Assembly: GCA_001299455.1 (NCBI GenBank)
Contig: CYUK01000003.1
Span: 558,001-622,000, forward strand
Source: Clostridiales bacterium SIT11
GTDB lineage: Bacteria; Bacillota; Clostridia; Tissierellales; Peptoniphilaceae
Length of the DNA: 64,000 nucleotides
Direction of reading: 5' to 3'
A program made the position numbers and the translations under genes. Shown here in pieces: positions 25,444 through 37,596 of the stretch (its first letter is position 1; every line of letters begins with the position of its first letter). The notes under the pieces were generated by a model, which saw only the letters and a list, made by a program, of their open reading frames with translations, was not told the DNA's origin and searched no databases.

Positions 25444-25560
25444 TCTTAGCCCCTTCGCCAATTAAACTTTTTATTTTCTTAGATTCCATCCCTAATCTCT
25501 TATTTCTACTTATAGTATACCATGGTCACCCATCCTATATGTAAAAACTAACTTAACCCG

Positions 25561-25644
25561 CTTAGCCAGAAAGGGAAAAACTTAGTCCTAGCCCAACATT
25601 TGACAAGGATTCTTTAAATTTTCCTAGGGGCATTTTTTTATTGC
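25561..25644. repeat. Mobile-element end remnant plus duplicated rplY-terminator piece
   Basis: Bases 25592-25606 read CCCAACATTTGACAA, also present at about 31182-31196. In other Firmicutes this kind of sequence is part of the terminal region of ISL3-family elements, as far as I recall. Directly to the right, 25623-25644 nearly repeats the right half of the rplY terminator (CATTTTTTTATTGC and preceding CCTAGGGG). No transposase gene is nearby. It looks like a scar from an insertion or deletion event. No gene is supported between 25444 and 25734. Confidence 0.5.
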
Positions 25645-25734
25645 TTAAATTTCCTATTTTCTTTGCTTCAAGCCATAATGTCCTAAATATACCTTATATA
25701 AGTTCAAGTGCTTTTAATTTCCTTACATTATTTC

Positions 25735-27102
25735 TTACTTTACAGGCAATAAAATGCTAACTTTTGCGCCGATTTCATCTCTTCTATTTTCTAAAATAAG
25801 CCTTCCTCCGTGCATCTTGATGATTTGTTCAGCAACAAATAATCCGATGCCATAGTTTTCTTTTGAATGTCTACTTTTGTCTCCTTGGTAGAATTGATCT
25901 GTTGCATAGAATAAATCTTCCTTGGTAAATCCAGGCCCTTGATCCAATATGGATATTTCAAGTTGATCATTCTTGGAAGATATCCGTAACTCAAGGCTTG
26001 CGTTTTTAGAGCTATGGTCTCCTGCATTGCTGAGAATGTTCAGAAAAGCTCGCTCAAATTCTTTTGCATCTAACATCAATGATTTATTTTCATAATGAAT
26101 ATTTTCCAAAAGTTTAAGTTGGTAAGATGCTGTGAATTCTTTCGTTAGCTTTTCAATATTTTCTACAAATTTTTCTACTTTAACTTCCAGTAAGTTCAAG
26201 TCCTTTACTTGGTTCGATTTATTCACAAACATTAAGGTCTCAATATACTTACTAATACGGCTTGTATTTTTTCTTATATACTTAAGATATATTTCTTGGT
26301 CTTCTGTTAGGTCTGTTTCTCCTAATAATTCTGCATTTCCCCTTATAATTGCAAGGGGGGTTTTTATATCATGGCTTAAGGCTGCAATCTGATTTCTTTT
26401 TTTCTCTTCCTCTCTCCAATTTGTCTCTAAAGATGTACTGAGTCCTAGCTTCATTTTTTCTAGACTTTTTAATATTTCATTAAATTCCTGAATATTTGAT
26501 TTTCCGATTTCAAAATCTAAGTTTTGTTTTCCGATTTCATCTGAAGCTTTAAGCAAAGGGTTTAATTCTCTTGAGATTTTCTTTGCCCAAATGAATGTGA
26601 TGGTAATCATACTAATAAAGCAAAATAGTAGGAGTAAAGATAAGAATAAAATATTTATTTGTGGTAAATTTCTTTGCATCCAAGGGTTTCTATAAGAGGG
26701 TTTTAAATTATAGGCTACAACTACAGAGCCATCCGGCCTTTGTAGCTCCATAAAAGATAAGTTTGCATTGGAATAACCAGACCCCTTATGATAGTCAAGT
26801 GCCCTATCTTGCGTTTTTCCATTCATATTTGTCTCTAGCACTTTTCCATCTTTTGATAAAAATAGGTAGGATGTATTCTCTGGAAGTAATGATTTTTCGA
26901 ATTTTTTTGAAGTGGCAATCTCTGTCTTTCTTTTGAGAAGTAAACTTTCGGTATAGTTTGCTGGAAATATCCACTTGAACTGGTAAGCAGCCTGTAGAAC
27001 ACCTAAGATGAATCCAATGGAAATGACGAGTCCTAGTCCAATGCTTAATAAATATTTAAAAAGTATCTTTTTAAGGGATTGCCCCTTTGCTTTTACTTCC
27101 AT
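25735..27102 (-). CDS. Sensor histidine kinase of lantibiotic-immunity operon (NisK/SpaK-like)
   Basis: A 455-residue kinase with a helix near residues 14-36, an extracellular domain of about 110 residues, a second helix (ILFLSLLLLFCFISMITITFIW is the region), then a linker, H-box LSHDIKTPLAI, N-box NILSNAGDHS, G1 LDQGPGFTKED and G2 YGIGLFVAEQI. The extracellular sensor between two helices is as in NisK/SpaK kinases that sense extracellular lantibiotics. It overlaps the response regulator start-to-stop by ten bases and is last in the F-E-G-R-K operon. Confidence 0.85.
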   Translation of the reverse strand: MEVKAKGQSLKKILFKYLLSIGLGLVISIGFILGVLQAAYQFKWIFPANYTESLLLKRKTEIATSKKFEKSLLPENTSYLFLSKDGKVLETNMNGKTQDRALDYHKGSGYSNANLSFMELQRPDGSVVVAYNLKPSYRNPWMQRNLPQINILFLSLLLLFCFISMITITFIWAKKISRELNPLLKASDEIGKQNLDFEIGKSNIQEFNEILKSLEKMKLGLSTSLETNWREEEKKRNQIAALSHDIKTPLAIIRGNAELLGETDLTEDQEIYLKYIRKNTSRISKYIETLMFVNKSNQVKDLNLLEVKVEKFVENIEKLTKEFTASYQLKLLENIHYENKSLMLDAKEFERAFLNILSNAGDHSSKNASLELRISSKNDQLEISILDQGPGFTKEDLFYATDQFYQGDKSRHSKENYGIGLFVAEQIIKMHGGRLILENRRDEIGAKVSILLPVK

Positions 27103-27752
27103 TTATATCCAATCCCCCAAACTGTTTCAATTGGATTTTCTCCATATTTTTGGAATTTTGCTCGAATATTTTTGATATGTTCTGCTATTGCAGATCCGTC
27201 TCCTATCCCATCAAATCCAAAGACAAGCTCGTATATTAGGTCTCTTGAAAATACTTGTCCCTTTCTTTTTGCTAGTAATTCGGAAATTTGATATTCAGAT
27301 TTCGTTAAAGGAACTTTTTTGTCCACGACAAAGACTTCATTAGAAGATAAATCAAATCGAATTTCTCCTAGATTTAAACTCGTGTGTCGTTCTCGCCTTT
27401 CTCGTCTTAAATGTGCCTCGATACGAGCGACCAACTCTTCTGTACCAAAGGGTTTTGTAATGTAATCATCCCCACCAATGAATAACCCTTCCACGATATC
27501 TTCTTCCATGGTTTTTGCCGTTAAAAAGAGAATAGGGCAGTCTACTTTACTTCGAATTTCCTTACAAAAACTCATTCCGTCAATACCAGGCATCATCACA
27601 TCAAGTAAAATCAAATCATATTTACTCAGTTTACTATGATCAACGTCTAAAGGATTTTGATATATATCGACTTTGTGGTTGTTCTTTTTCAGGATATTTT
27701 TTATAAGGATAAGCATATCTAACTCATCATCAATTGCAAGAATGAAAGACAT
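27093..27752 (-). CDS. Response regulator of lantibiotic-immunity operon (NisR/SpaR-like)
   Basis: A 219-residue OmpR/PhoB-type regulator: acidic pair in AIDDELD, phosphorylated Asp51 in LLDVMMPG, Lys in TKPFGTEEL, and a C-terminal winged helix ending GIGYKWK. It overlaps the kinase gene and likely binds the two 11-base-phased repeats upstream of the ABC genes (30017-30035). It lies 39 bases after the third ABC gene. Confidence 0.92.
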   Translation of the reverse strand: MSFILAIDDELDMLILIKNILKKNNHKVDIYQNPLDVDHSKLSKYDLILLDVMMPGIDGMSFCKEIRSKVDCPILFLTAKTMEEDIVEGLFIGGDDYITKPFGTEELVARIEAHLRRERRERHTSLNLGEIRFDLSSNEVFVVDKKVPLTKSEYQISELLAKRKGQVFSRDLIYELVFGFDGIGDGSAIAEHIKNIRAKFQKYGENPIETVWGIGYKWK

Positions 27753-27791
27753 TCCACCACCTCCTCATATTTTTCATAAACCACCTCTATT

Positions 27792-28532
27792 TTATTCACT
27801 AGCAGATTTCCCATCCCACCTATTAAACCAAATAATTGAGGAAATAAATAGGATTAAGATTATAAAACTCGCTACAAAACTCCACAATCTAAATTCTCTA
27901 TAAACATAGGACGGATCCGAGGCCTTATCCACCATAATATACATAGCTGGAAGTCTGGAGACCCAAGTACAAGGTATAAAATACCAAATACGATCCACGA
28001 GAATTGTCATTGAAAGTAACGTAATCATTGTTTCTAGAAAACCCAATCCAATAGATGCCCCACTACTTAATACAATTGATACCCAAAAATGAATCACGTA
28101 TAGAGAAAGGCTACTCATAAAAATTAAGCCCCCTTCAATAATCCAATCTAAGATATTTTGATATCCAGTTAGTATTGCAAAAATTATAATAGCTAAAGCA
28201 AGAGAAATAACAAATCCCAATTCTAATACAATAAGTTTTCCTAGATAAGCCTTCGTTCGAGATTTTGTAGTGGATAAAAGCACTTGAAATCTTCCCGCGC
28301 TTGCTTCCATATCAACAACTTTTGAAATAATAAAACTGCAGATTATTGGAATGACTCCTCCTAAAAGGACAAAATAAGTTTCTAGTATATCGCCTTCTCC
28401 AAAATTTTTTAATCCAGTGGTTTTTGATGCCACATAAAATAATAAAGAATAGGCTATGGGTAAAACTATGTGAACCCAAGGAAGCCAAGTGTGCTTGATT
28501 TTATAGAGTTCAGATTTTATACTATTTATCAT
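27792..28532 (-). CDS. Lantibiotic-immunity ABC permease, MutG/SpaG type
   Basis: A 246-residue protein with six helices, beginning MINSIKSELYKIKHTWLPW, a start typical of the MutG/SpaG family of immunity permeases. VDMEASAGRFQVLLSTTKSR after helix two is the family's conserved loop. Together with the MutE-type permease and the ATPase it forms a pump that removes lantibiotics from the membrane. ATG overlaps the last base of the upstream stop (TAATG), and GAGGT precedes it. Confidence 0.88.
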   Translation of the reverse strand: MINSIKSELYKIKHTWLPWVHIVLPIAYSLLFYVASKTTGLKNFGEGDILETYFVLLGGVIPIICSFIISKVVDMEASAGRFQVLLSTTKSRTKAYLGKLIVLELGFVISLALAIIIFAILTGYQNILDWIIEGGLIFMSSLSLYVIHFWVSIVLSSGASIGLGFLETMITLLSMTILVDRIWYFIPCTWVSRLPAMYIMVDKASDPSYVYREFRLWSFVASFIILILFISSIIWFNRWDGKSASE

Positions 28533-29272
28533 TATTTTACCTCTTGCCTTGAAAACCATTTTGCGGTGATTGCTGTCAATACGATAAAGAGACCTATAGA
28601 TAAAATACAGGGAACAAATATTGAGGTGGTTGATAGCATTGGGTTTGACGCTTCTACTGGAAGGCCACTTGGTAAAATATGCAGAACAGGAACCATTAAT
28701 CTAATTCCCCAAGCATATGGACAATACATCCAAAAAGGACTGTCAGACAAGAAAATTCCTAATCCTAAACCCAATACTGCATTTATTGTAATACTTGCGA
28801 TAAAGCCAAATTTTTTTGCCAAGAAAAAGCAACACGGAATTTGCCAAATATTCGTTATTATTAGTAAGACACTTGCAAATAGCAATCTTGAGAATCTATA
28901 GTTTGGTGTCAATTGCCCTCCAATAAAAAATTGAAACATATACACTCCTAGCATATGAATCATGGCAGTAACCGTCATATAAATTAGTGCTGTTATTATT
29001 TTTGAAACCCATAACTTTTTGAGGTTAATGTTTAAAGGGAAAACTCCTCTGTAGCTTAATTTTCTATCCTCTTTTCTATGCATCATTGCTGGTATTAAGG
29101 CAAAAGTTGCCGGCATGATGATGACGTACCACCAGTTATAGGCGTTGGTCGTGAAATAACTTGGCATGAGGAAAAATGATAATAAAATTAAAAATATCGG
29201 CATAATGACTAACAACTTTTTCAAAAAGCTATGCTTGTGTTTTAAATTTTCTGCAAGAATATACTTCATCAT
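28532..29272 (-). CDS. Lantibiotic-immunity ABC permease, MutE/EpiE/SpaE type
   Basis: A 246-residue protein with six helices. It begins MMKYILAENLKHKHSFLKKL and has the NAYNWWYVIIMPATFALIP and SYRGVFPLN stretches of the MutE/EpiE family. Second of the two permease subunits. Separated from the ATPase gene by three bases and overlapping the MutG-type gene by one, so all three are made together. Confidence 0.9.
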   Translation of the reverse strand: MMKYILAENLKHKHSFLKKLLVIMPIFLILLSFFLMPSYFTTNAYNWWYVIIMPATFALIPAMMHRKEDRKLSYRGVFPLNINLKKLWVSKIITALIYMTVTAMIHMLGVYMFQFFIGGQLTPNYRFSRLLFASVLLIITNIWQIPCCFFLAKKFGFIASITINAVLGLGLGIFLSDSPFWMYCPYAWGIRLMVPVLHILPSGLPVEASNPMLSTTSIFVPCILSIGLFIVLTAITAKWFSRQEVK

Positions 29273-29275
29273 TTC

Positions 29276-29977
29276 TTACGCCCTCTTTCCACTTTTTACA
29301 ACATCCATAAAAAGTTTTTCTAAGTTGTCACCATGATTCATCCTATTTTGATATTTCAATTCTCCATTATGAATAATCCCAATATAATCAGCAGTTTGTT
29401 CCACTTCTGCTAAAATATGACTCGATAAAATCACAGTGATTCCCTTTTCTGGAAAGCTTCGTATTAAATCACGCAATTCTTGAATTCCTAGTGGGTCGAG
29501 GCCATTTGTCGGCTCGTCTAAAATCAAAAGTTTCGGATTATTTAATAGGGCAATAGCAATGCCCAGTCTTTGTTTCATCCCTAAAGAAAACTGACCACTT
29601 TTCTTTTTGCCAGTATCTTTTAAATCTACTATTTCCAAAACTTCATCAATCCTCGAATCTGGCAGTCCCAATAGGAGGGTTCTTACTTTTAAATTTTCTC
29701 TAGCTGATAAGTTCTCATACAAGGCAGGCACTTCTATCAATCCACCAATATCTGATAAATCATTGCGAGTCCATTGGTGCTCTTCAAAAGTGATTTCTCC
29801 AGATGTTTTATGAATCATTCCAGTAATCATCTTTAGTGTAGTCGATTTACCAGCTCCATTAGGCCCTAGCAAGCCATATACAGAATTCTTTTTTATTTTT
29901 AAAGAAATGTTATCTACTACTTTTTGCTTGCCAAAAATTTTCGTTAGATTTTTTGTTTCTAAGATATATTTATCCAT
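29276..29977 (-). CDS. Lantibiotic-protection ABC transporter ATP-binding subunit (MutF/SpaF type)
   Basis: A 233-residue ATPase: Walker A GPNGAGKSTTLK, signature FSLGMKQRLGIAIALL, Walker B LLILDEPTNGLD, and ILSSHIL as the His region. The FSLGMKQR variant of the signature is characteristic of the MutF/NisF/BcrA group. GAGGAGG five bases before ATG 29977 fixes the start. First gene of the immunity operon, behind a promoter with phased direct repeats. No lanA, lanB/M, lanC or lanT gene is in the window, so this is resistance without visible production. Confidence 0.93.
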   Translation of the reverse strand: MDKYILETKNLTKIFGKQKVVDNISLKIKKNSVYGLLGPNGAGKSTTLKMITGMIHKTSGEITFEEHQWTRNDLSDIGGLIEVPALYENLSARENLKVRTLLLGLPDSRIDEVLEIVDLKDTGKKKSGQFSLGMKQRLGIAIALLNNPKLLILDEPTNGLDPLGIQELRDLIRSFPEKGITVILSSHILAEVEQTADYIGIIHNGELKYQNRMNHGDNLEKLFMDVVKSGKRA

Positions 29978-30001
29978 AAAAACCTCCTCTTTCTTCATTA
30001 A

Positions 30002-30035
30002 AGTATAAGAAATAAGTTTAAGGATTTTTTAAGGA
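30002..30035 (-). promoter_or_regulatory. Immunity-operon promoter with two phased direct repeats
   Basis: On the minus strand TCCTTAAA occurs twice (30028-30035 and 30017-30024), exactly 11 bases apart, followed nine bases later by a -10 TATACT (30002-30007). There is no good -35. One-turn phased repeats in this position are the usual binding mode of OmpR-type regulators such as the one encoded in the operon. Confidence 0.65.
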
Positions 30036-30103
30036 AAATATCTAATGAATTTGAGTCTATCATATTATTAGGAGGCTTATCCTCCAAAGCCTATTGTAGA
30101 TTT

Positions 30104-30152
30104 AAAAAAGGCTACTAGCAGAATGACCATGCCATTTGCTAGTAGCCTTTTT
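30104..30152. terminator. Terminator between the lipoprotein gene and the immunity operon
   Basis: GGCTACTAGCA (30110-30120) and TGCTAGTAGCC (30137-30147) are a perfect 11-bp stem with an A-run on the left and T-run on the right. It ends the minus-strand lipoprotein gene. Confidence 0.92.
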
Positions 30153-30160
30153 ACTTGCCC

Positions 30161-30673
30161 TCACAGGTCAAAGACCTGGCTGGGCTTTTCCAGATAGGAA
30201 ATCTTTTCACCAATAGTGGCCCTGAGGACATGCCGGGTCTCCTGGTCCCCCTTCTTAGTAACAAAGACCAGGTCATAGCTGTCATCGTCCGGGTCCACTC
30301 TTTTCACAGAGACCAGGTCTACCTGGTCCAGGGTCCTCTCTCTTAGGGGGAAGTAGGGGTAGTCTCCATTGGCCACCATCCTCTCCAGGGCCTCCTGGGT
30401 CATGACTTCCTTAAAGGGGTCATAGAGGGCGGGCAGGTCCTGACCCGGTTGTTGACTCGCTTCTAGGTCTCCATCCAGGCTAAGGACCTGGCCTGCCTGG
30501 CTAAGGTCTTCTTCCAACTGCCTCCAGTCCTCTTCCTTAAAGTCCAGCTGGACCAGGTAGAGCTGGGCAAAATCTTGGGTCAGGGCTTCAGCCGGGTCTT
30601 TGGCCTCTTTGGGGCCACAGGCCACCAGGACCAGGGCCAGACCTAATAAACTAAATATAGACGTTCTTTTCAT
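30161..30673 (-). CDS. Hypothetical lipoprotein, 170 residues
   Basis: Begins MKRTSIFSLLGLALVLVACGPK, a clear lipoprotein signal with the modified Cys at residue 19, so it is anchored on the outer membrane face. The remainder is acidic (Asp, Glu, Gln rich), with no recognised domain. GC content is like the core genes rather than the AT-rich island that begins just downstream. No partner is apparent. Confidence 0.75.
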   Translation of the reverse strand: MKRTSIFSLLGLALVLVACGPKEAKDPAEALTQDFAQLYLVQLDFKEEDWRQLEEDLSQAGQVLSLDGDLEASQQPGQDLPALYDPFKEVMTQEALERMVANGDYPYFPLRERTLDQVDLVSVKRVDPDDDSYDLVFVTKKGDQETRHVLRATIGEKISYLEKPSQVFDL

Positions 30674-31150
30674 AACATTCCTCTCTTACTTTTCTTGTGA
30701 AAAAACTTACAGTATCGTGGCCAACGACGCTCAATCTGTCAAATACCAAGTTTCCCATAATTCTACTGCAAGTAAACCATCACTAGACTCTTTATAATTT
30801 TTTCATCATCTTTAATGTAGTCATGTTTCCCTATTTTCTTGTTCTGGTTATTCTGGTGCTATTTACCAATTCAATTTTGTAGACCCACTTAAACTGGCTA
30901 AGCCTTACTTAAGCTATCGCCATTTCTATATCCAACTGAATTTAACAATAAATTATGGACAAACATATTTCCTCCCTCATTTTTTATAATAAGTGGTATG
31001 TAAAACATTGTTTTAATTCACACTATAATCAATTTATAGGATATAATAGTCTAATTTTACTATTTTGTCAAACGCTTTCATAGTAAAAAGGTTCTATAAC
31101 AAATCCTGGAATCCCAACATTTATTATAGAGCCTATTTTAAGGGTCTTTC
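30674..31150. other. AT-rich intergenic stretch, no gene supported
   Basis: I see no start with ribosome site leading to a convincing frame on either strand. The right end (from about 31080) merges into the mobile-element-end remnant that lies behind the tRNA cluster terminator. Confidence 0.5.
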
Positions 31151-31160
31151 GAGTATAAAA

Positions 31161-31197
31161 AGAGGCGAGAATACATCTCACCCCAACATTTGACAAA
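31161..31197 (-). repeat. Mobile-element end remnant (ISL3-like) with internal hairpin
   Basis: On the minus strand the sequence starts with TTTTGTCAAATGTTGGG, then GGTGAGA and TCTCGCC form a 7-bp hairpin followed by CTCTTTTTA, a terminator-like structure. TTGTCAAATGTTGGG recurs at 25592-25606 in the other island border. I recall such ends from ISL3-family elements; no transposase gene remains. Confidence 0.45.
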
Positions 31198-31219
31198 AAG
31201 CCAAAATTATCCTTATAAC

Positions 31220-31250
31220 AAAAAAACGTCACAATCCATCGATTGTAACG
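31220..31250 (-). terminator. Terminator of the rRNA-tRNA operon
   Basis: CGTTACAATC and GATTGTGACG form a 10-bp stem with a four-base loop, then seven T on the minus strand, just after tRNA-Arg. Confidence 0.9.
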
Positions 31251-31257
31251 CTTATCT

Positions 31258-31334
31258 TGGCGTACCATAGAGGATTCGAACCCCTGGCCTTTTGGTCCGT
31301 AGCCAAACGCTCTATCCAGCTGAGCTAATGGTAC
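31258..31334 (-). tRNA. tRNA-Arg (anticodon ACG)
   Basis: A 77-base cloverleaf with encoded CCA; anticodon loop CTACGGA; acceptor GTACCAT pairs with ATGGTAC. Last tRNA of the cluster. Confidence 0.95.
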
Positions 31335-31337
31335 AAA

Positions 31338-31412
31338 TGGAGCGGAAGACGAGATTCGAACTCGCGACCCTCGCCTTGGCAAGGCGATGCTCTACCACTG
31401 AGCCACTTCCGC
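31338..31412 (-). tRNA. tRNA-Gly (anticodon GCC)
   Basis: A 75-base cloverleaf with encoded CCA; anticodon loop TTGCCAA; acceptor GCGGAAG against CTTCCGC. Confidence 0.95.
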
Positions 31413-31442
31413 ATAAATAATTTAAATGAAATTGTAAAGTTT

Positions 31443-31528
31443 ATGGTGGAGGAGAGTGGATTCGAACCACTGAAAGCTGAGCTAACGGATTTACAGTCCG
31501 TCCCCTTTGGCCAACTCGGGAACTCCTC
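31443..31528 (-). tRNA. tRNA-Tyr (anticodon GTA)
   Basis: An 86-base class II tRNA with long variable arm and encoded CCA; anticodon loop CTGTAAA. Confidence 0.95.
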
Positions 31529-31533
31529 CAAGT

Positions 31534-31610
<77 letters not shown>

Positions 31611-31655
31611 CTATGTTGTTGTGTCCTAACTTATAATGCTTTCCTATTGAAATTT

Positions 31656-31732
31656 TGGCGACCTGGATCGGGTTCGAACCGACGACCTCCAGCGTGACAG
31701 GCTGGCATTCTAACCAACTGAACTACCAGGCC
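31656..31732 (-). tRNA. tRNA-Asp (anticodon GTC)
   Basis: A 77-base cloverleaf with encoded CCA; anticodon loop CTGTCAC. A 13-base copy of its 5' end recurs at 31866-31878. Confidence 0.95.
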
Positions 31733-31890
31733 GCATTCTTTAAACTTTTTTGAAACCAACTTCATGACCTAACCCGATGAGAGCTATGCTCGAATCGTTG
31801 GTAGGTCAGATGCAACCAAATCCCCAAGAGAAATCTTTGATTTCGATTGGTTGGATTTGTCTGCGGAACTACCAGGCCCCAATCTTTATT
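31733..31890 (-). other. Spacer with two hairpins and a tRNA-Asp 5' fragment
   Basis: Between tRNA-Val and tRNA-Asp lies an unusually long spacer. It contains an imperfect long hairpin (31766-31807; GACCTA, CGAT and AGC each paired with their complements), a second hairpin (31813-31859; AACCAAATC with GATTGGTT), and at 31866-31878 a 13-base copy of the first bases of tRNA-Asp (GGCCTGGTAGTTC). It looks like a recombination or duplication scar. The fragment cannot fold as a tRNA. Confidence 0.6.
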
Positions 31891-31966
31891 TGGTGGGCGC
31901 AATAGGGCTCGAACCTATGACCCCCTGCTTGTAAGGCAGATGCTCTCCCAGCTGAGCTATGCGCCC
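31891..31966 (-). tRNA. tRNA-Val (anticodon TAC)
   Basis: A 76-base cloverleaf with encoded CCA; anticodon loop CTTACAA; acceptor GGGCGCA with TGCGCCC. Confidence 0.95.
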
Positions 31967-31972
31967 AAATAA

Positions 31973-32047
31973 TGGTGACCCCATCGGGATTCGAACCCGA
32001 GATACCGCCGTGAAAGGGCGATGTCTTAACCGCTTGACCATGGGGCC
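31973..32047 (-). tRNA. tRNA-Glu (anticodon TTC)
   Basis: A 75-base cloverleaf with encoded CCA; anticodon loop CTTTCAC; acceptor GGCCCCA with TGGGGTC (one G-U pair). Confidence 0.95.
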
Positions 32048-32054
32048 AAAAATA

Positions 32055-32131
<77 letters not shown>

Positions 32132-32161
32132 TCGTTTGTCTCCCTACTTTTTTTCAGGGTT

Positions 32162-32250
32162 TGGTGCCGAGGACCGGAATCGAACCGGTACGGTGTTTAA
32201 CCACCGCAGGATTTTAAGTCCTGTGCGTCTGCCAGTTCCGCCACCCCGGC
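32162..32250 (-). tRNA. tRNA-Leu (anticodon TAA)
   Basis: An 89-base class II tRNA with long variable arm and encoded CCA; anticodon loop CTTAAAA. Confidence 0.95.
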
Positions 32251-32253
32251 TTA

Positions 32254-32328
32254 TGGCTCTCAGGGTGGGACTCGAACCCACAACCTACCGGTTAACAGCC
32301 GGTTGCTCCACCATTGAGCTACCTAAGA
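32254..32328 (-). tRNA. tRNA-Asn (anticodon GTT)
   Basis: A 75-base cloverleaf with encoded CCA; anticodon loop CTGTTAA; acceptor TCTTAGG with CCTGAGA (one T-G pair). First tRNA after 5S rRNA. Confidence 0.95.
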
Positions 32329-32395
32329 TCATGGGACAGACTGGCTTGCGCTTGCTGTCTCCTTTTTTCACACTCTTGTTTTTTTCAAGTTGTTT

Positions 32396-32512
<117 letters not shown>

Positions 32513-32539
32513 TACTATATGACTCCAATTTTTCTCTTG

Positions 32540-35393
<2,854 letters not shown>

Positions 35394-35576
35394 TTTGTTT
35401 CAGTTTCCTTAAACTGTTTGTTTCTATCCGGTAAAAATGTCCTTTCTTTACTCTCGTTTTCGATTGTCTTTAGAAATTCTCATTCTTACTTTTTAAATTG
35501 GAGTATATAGTTGTCATTGTGCATCTATCTTTCTATTAAAAATAAAAAGACTCAATTTTTTGGCCAAAATGGCCAA

Positions 35577-35652
35577 TGGTGGAGATGAGGAGATTCGAAC
35601 TCCTGACCCCCTGCTTGCAAGGCAGGTGCTCTCCCAACTGAGCTACACCCCC
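35577..35652 (-). tRNA. tRNA-Ala (anticodon TGC) in the 16S-23S spacer
   Basis: A 76-base cloverleaf with encoded CCA; anticodon loop CTTGCAA; it is followed at once by a TTGGCC/GGCCAA hairpin that may guide processing. No tRNA-Ile is present in the spacer. Confidence 0.96.
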
Positions 35653-35740
35653 ACATGAATTAGTTCATGTGACCAAAGATTAAGAGTGTAAGAGAAAAAG
35701 AAGTAGCTTGATTGCTCAAGGTCTAGTTCTTTCATGAGCT

Positions 35741-37268
<1,528 letters not shown>

Positions 37269-37409
37269 AAAAGTTCTTTTCCATTTTAAAGTCTGTTGAC
37301 TGACTCGGATTCTTCACTGAAGTTCTCCGCTTATTTGCTTCATGTGTGTTTTCTCTTACACTATTTATTTTCTTTGGTGCATCCCATCTCTTTACGAGAT
37401 AGCTTAGTT

Positions 37410-37439
37410 ATTATACCAAGGGTCAAAGGTCATTGTCAA
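37410..37439 (-). promoter_or_regulatory. rRNA operon promoter P2 (proximal)
   Basis: TTGACA (37434-37439) and TATAAT (37410-37415), both consensus on the minus strand, spacer 18. About 140 bases upstream of 16S. Confidence 0.85.
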
Positions 37440-37493
37440 GAGCTTTTTTACAAAGTCTTTAGATGAAGTTGACCTCGGTTAACAACATACATT

Positions 37494-37522
37494 AGTATAG
37501 CAAGTTTAAAGGGTCCTGTCAA
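37494..37522 (-). promoter_or_regulatory. rRNA operon promoter P1
   Basis: TTGACA (37517-37522) and TATACT (37494-37499) on the minus strand, spacer 17. Confidence 0.85.
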
Positions 37523-37567
37523 GGACTATTTTTTCTTGCCGGGCTGCCTTTTTGCGACAGCTCATAT

Positions 37568-37596
37568 ATACTATAACGAATTGTCTTCTGTGTCAA
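37568..37596 (-). promoter_or_regulatory. Possible third rRNA promoter overlapping the TPR gene end
   Basis: TTGACA (37591-37596) and TAGTAT (37568-37573), spacer 17, minus strand. The -35 lies inside the last codons of the TPR gene. The -10 is poorer than in P1 and P2. Confidence 0.45.

Noticed and set aside
28000-30200. Hidden lantibiotic precursor near the immunity operon
   Set aside because: Short frames on both strands around the operon show no Cys/Ser/Thr-rich core with leader; nothing supportable.
31861-31880. An additional tRNA after tRNA-Val
   Set aside because: Only the first 13 bases of tRNA-Asp are present; no arms can form.
35560-35576. TTGGCC..GGCCAA hairpin after tRNA-Ala as a terminator
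   Set aside because: No T-run follows on the transcribed strand and 23S must be transcribed; more likely a processing hairpin.
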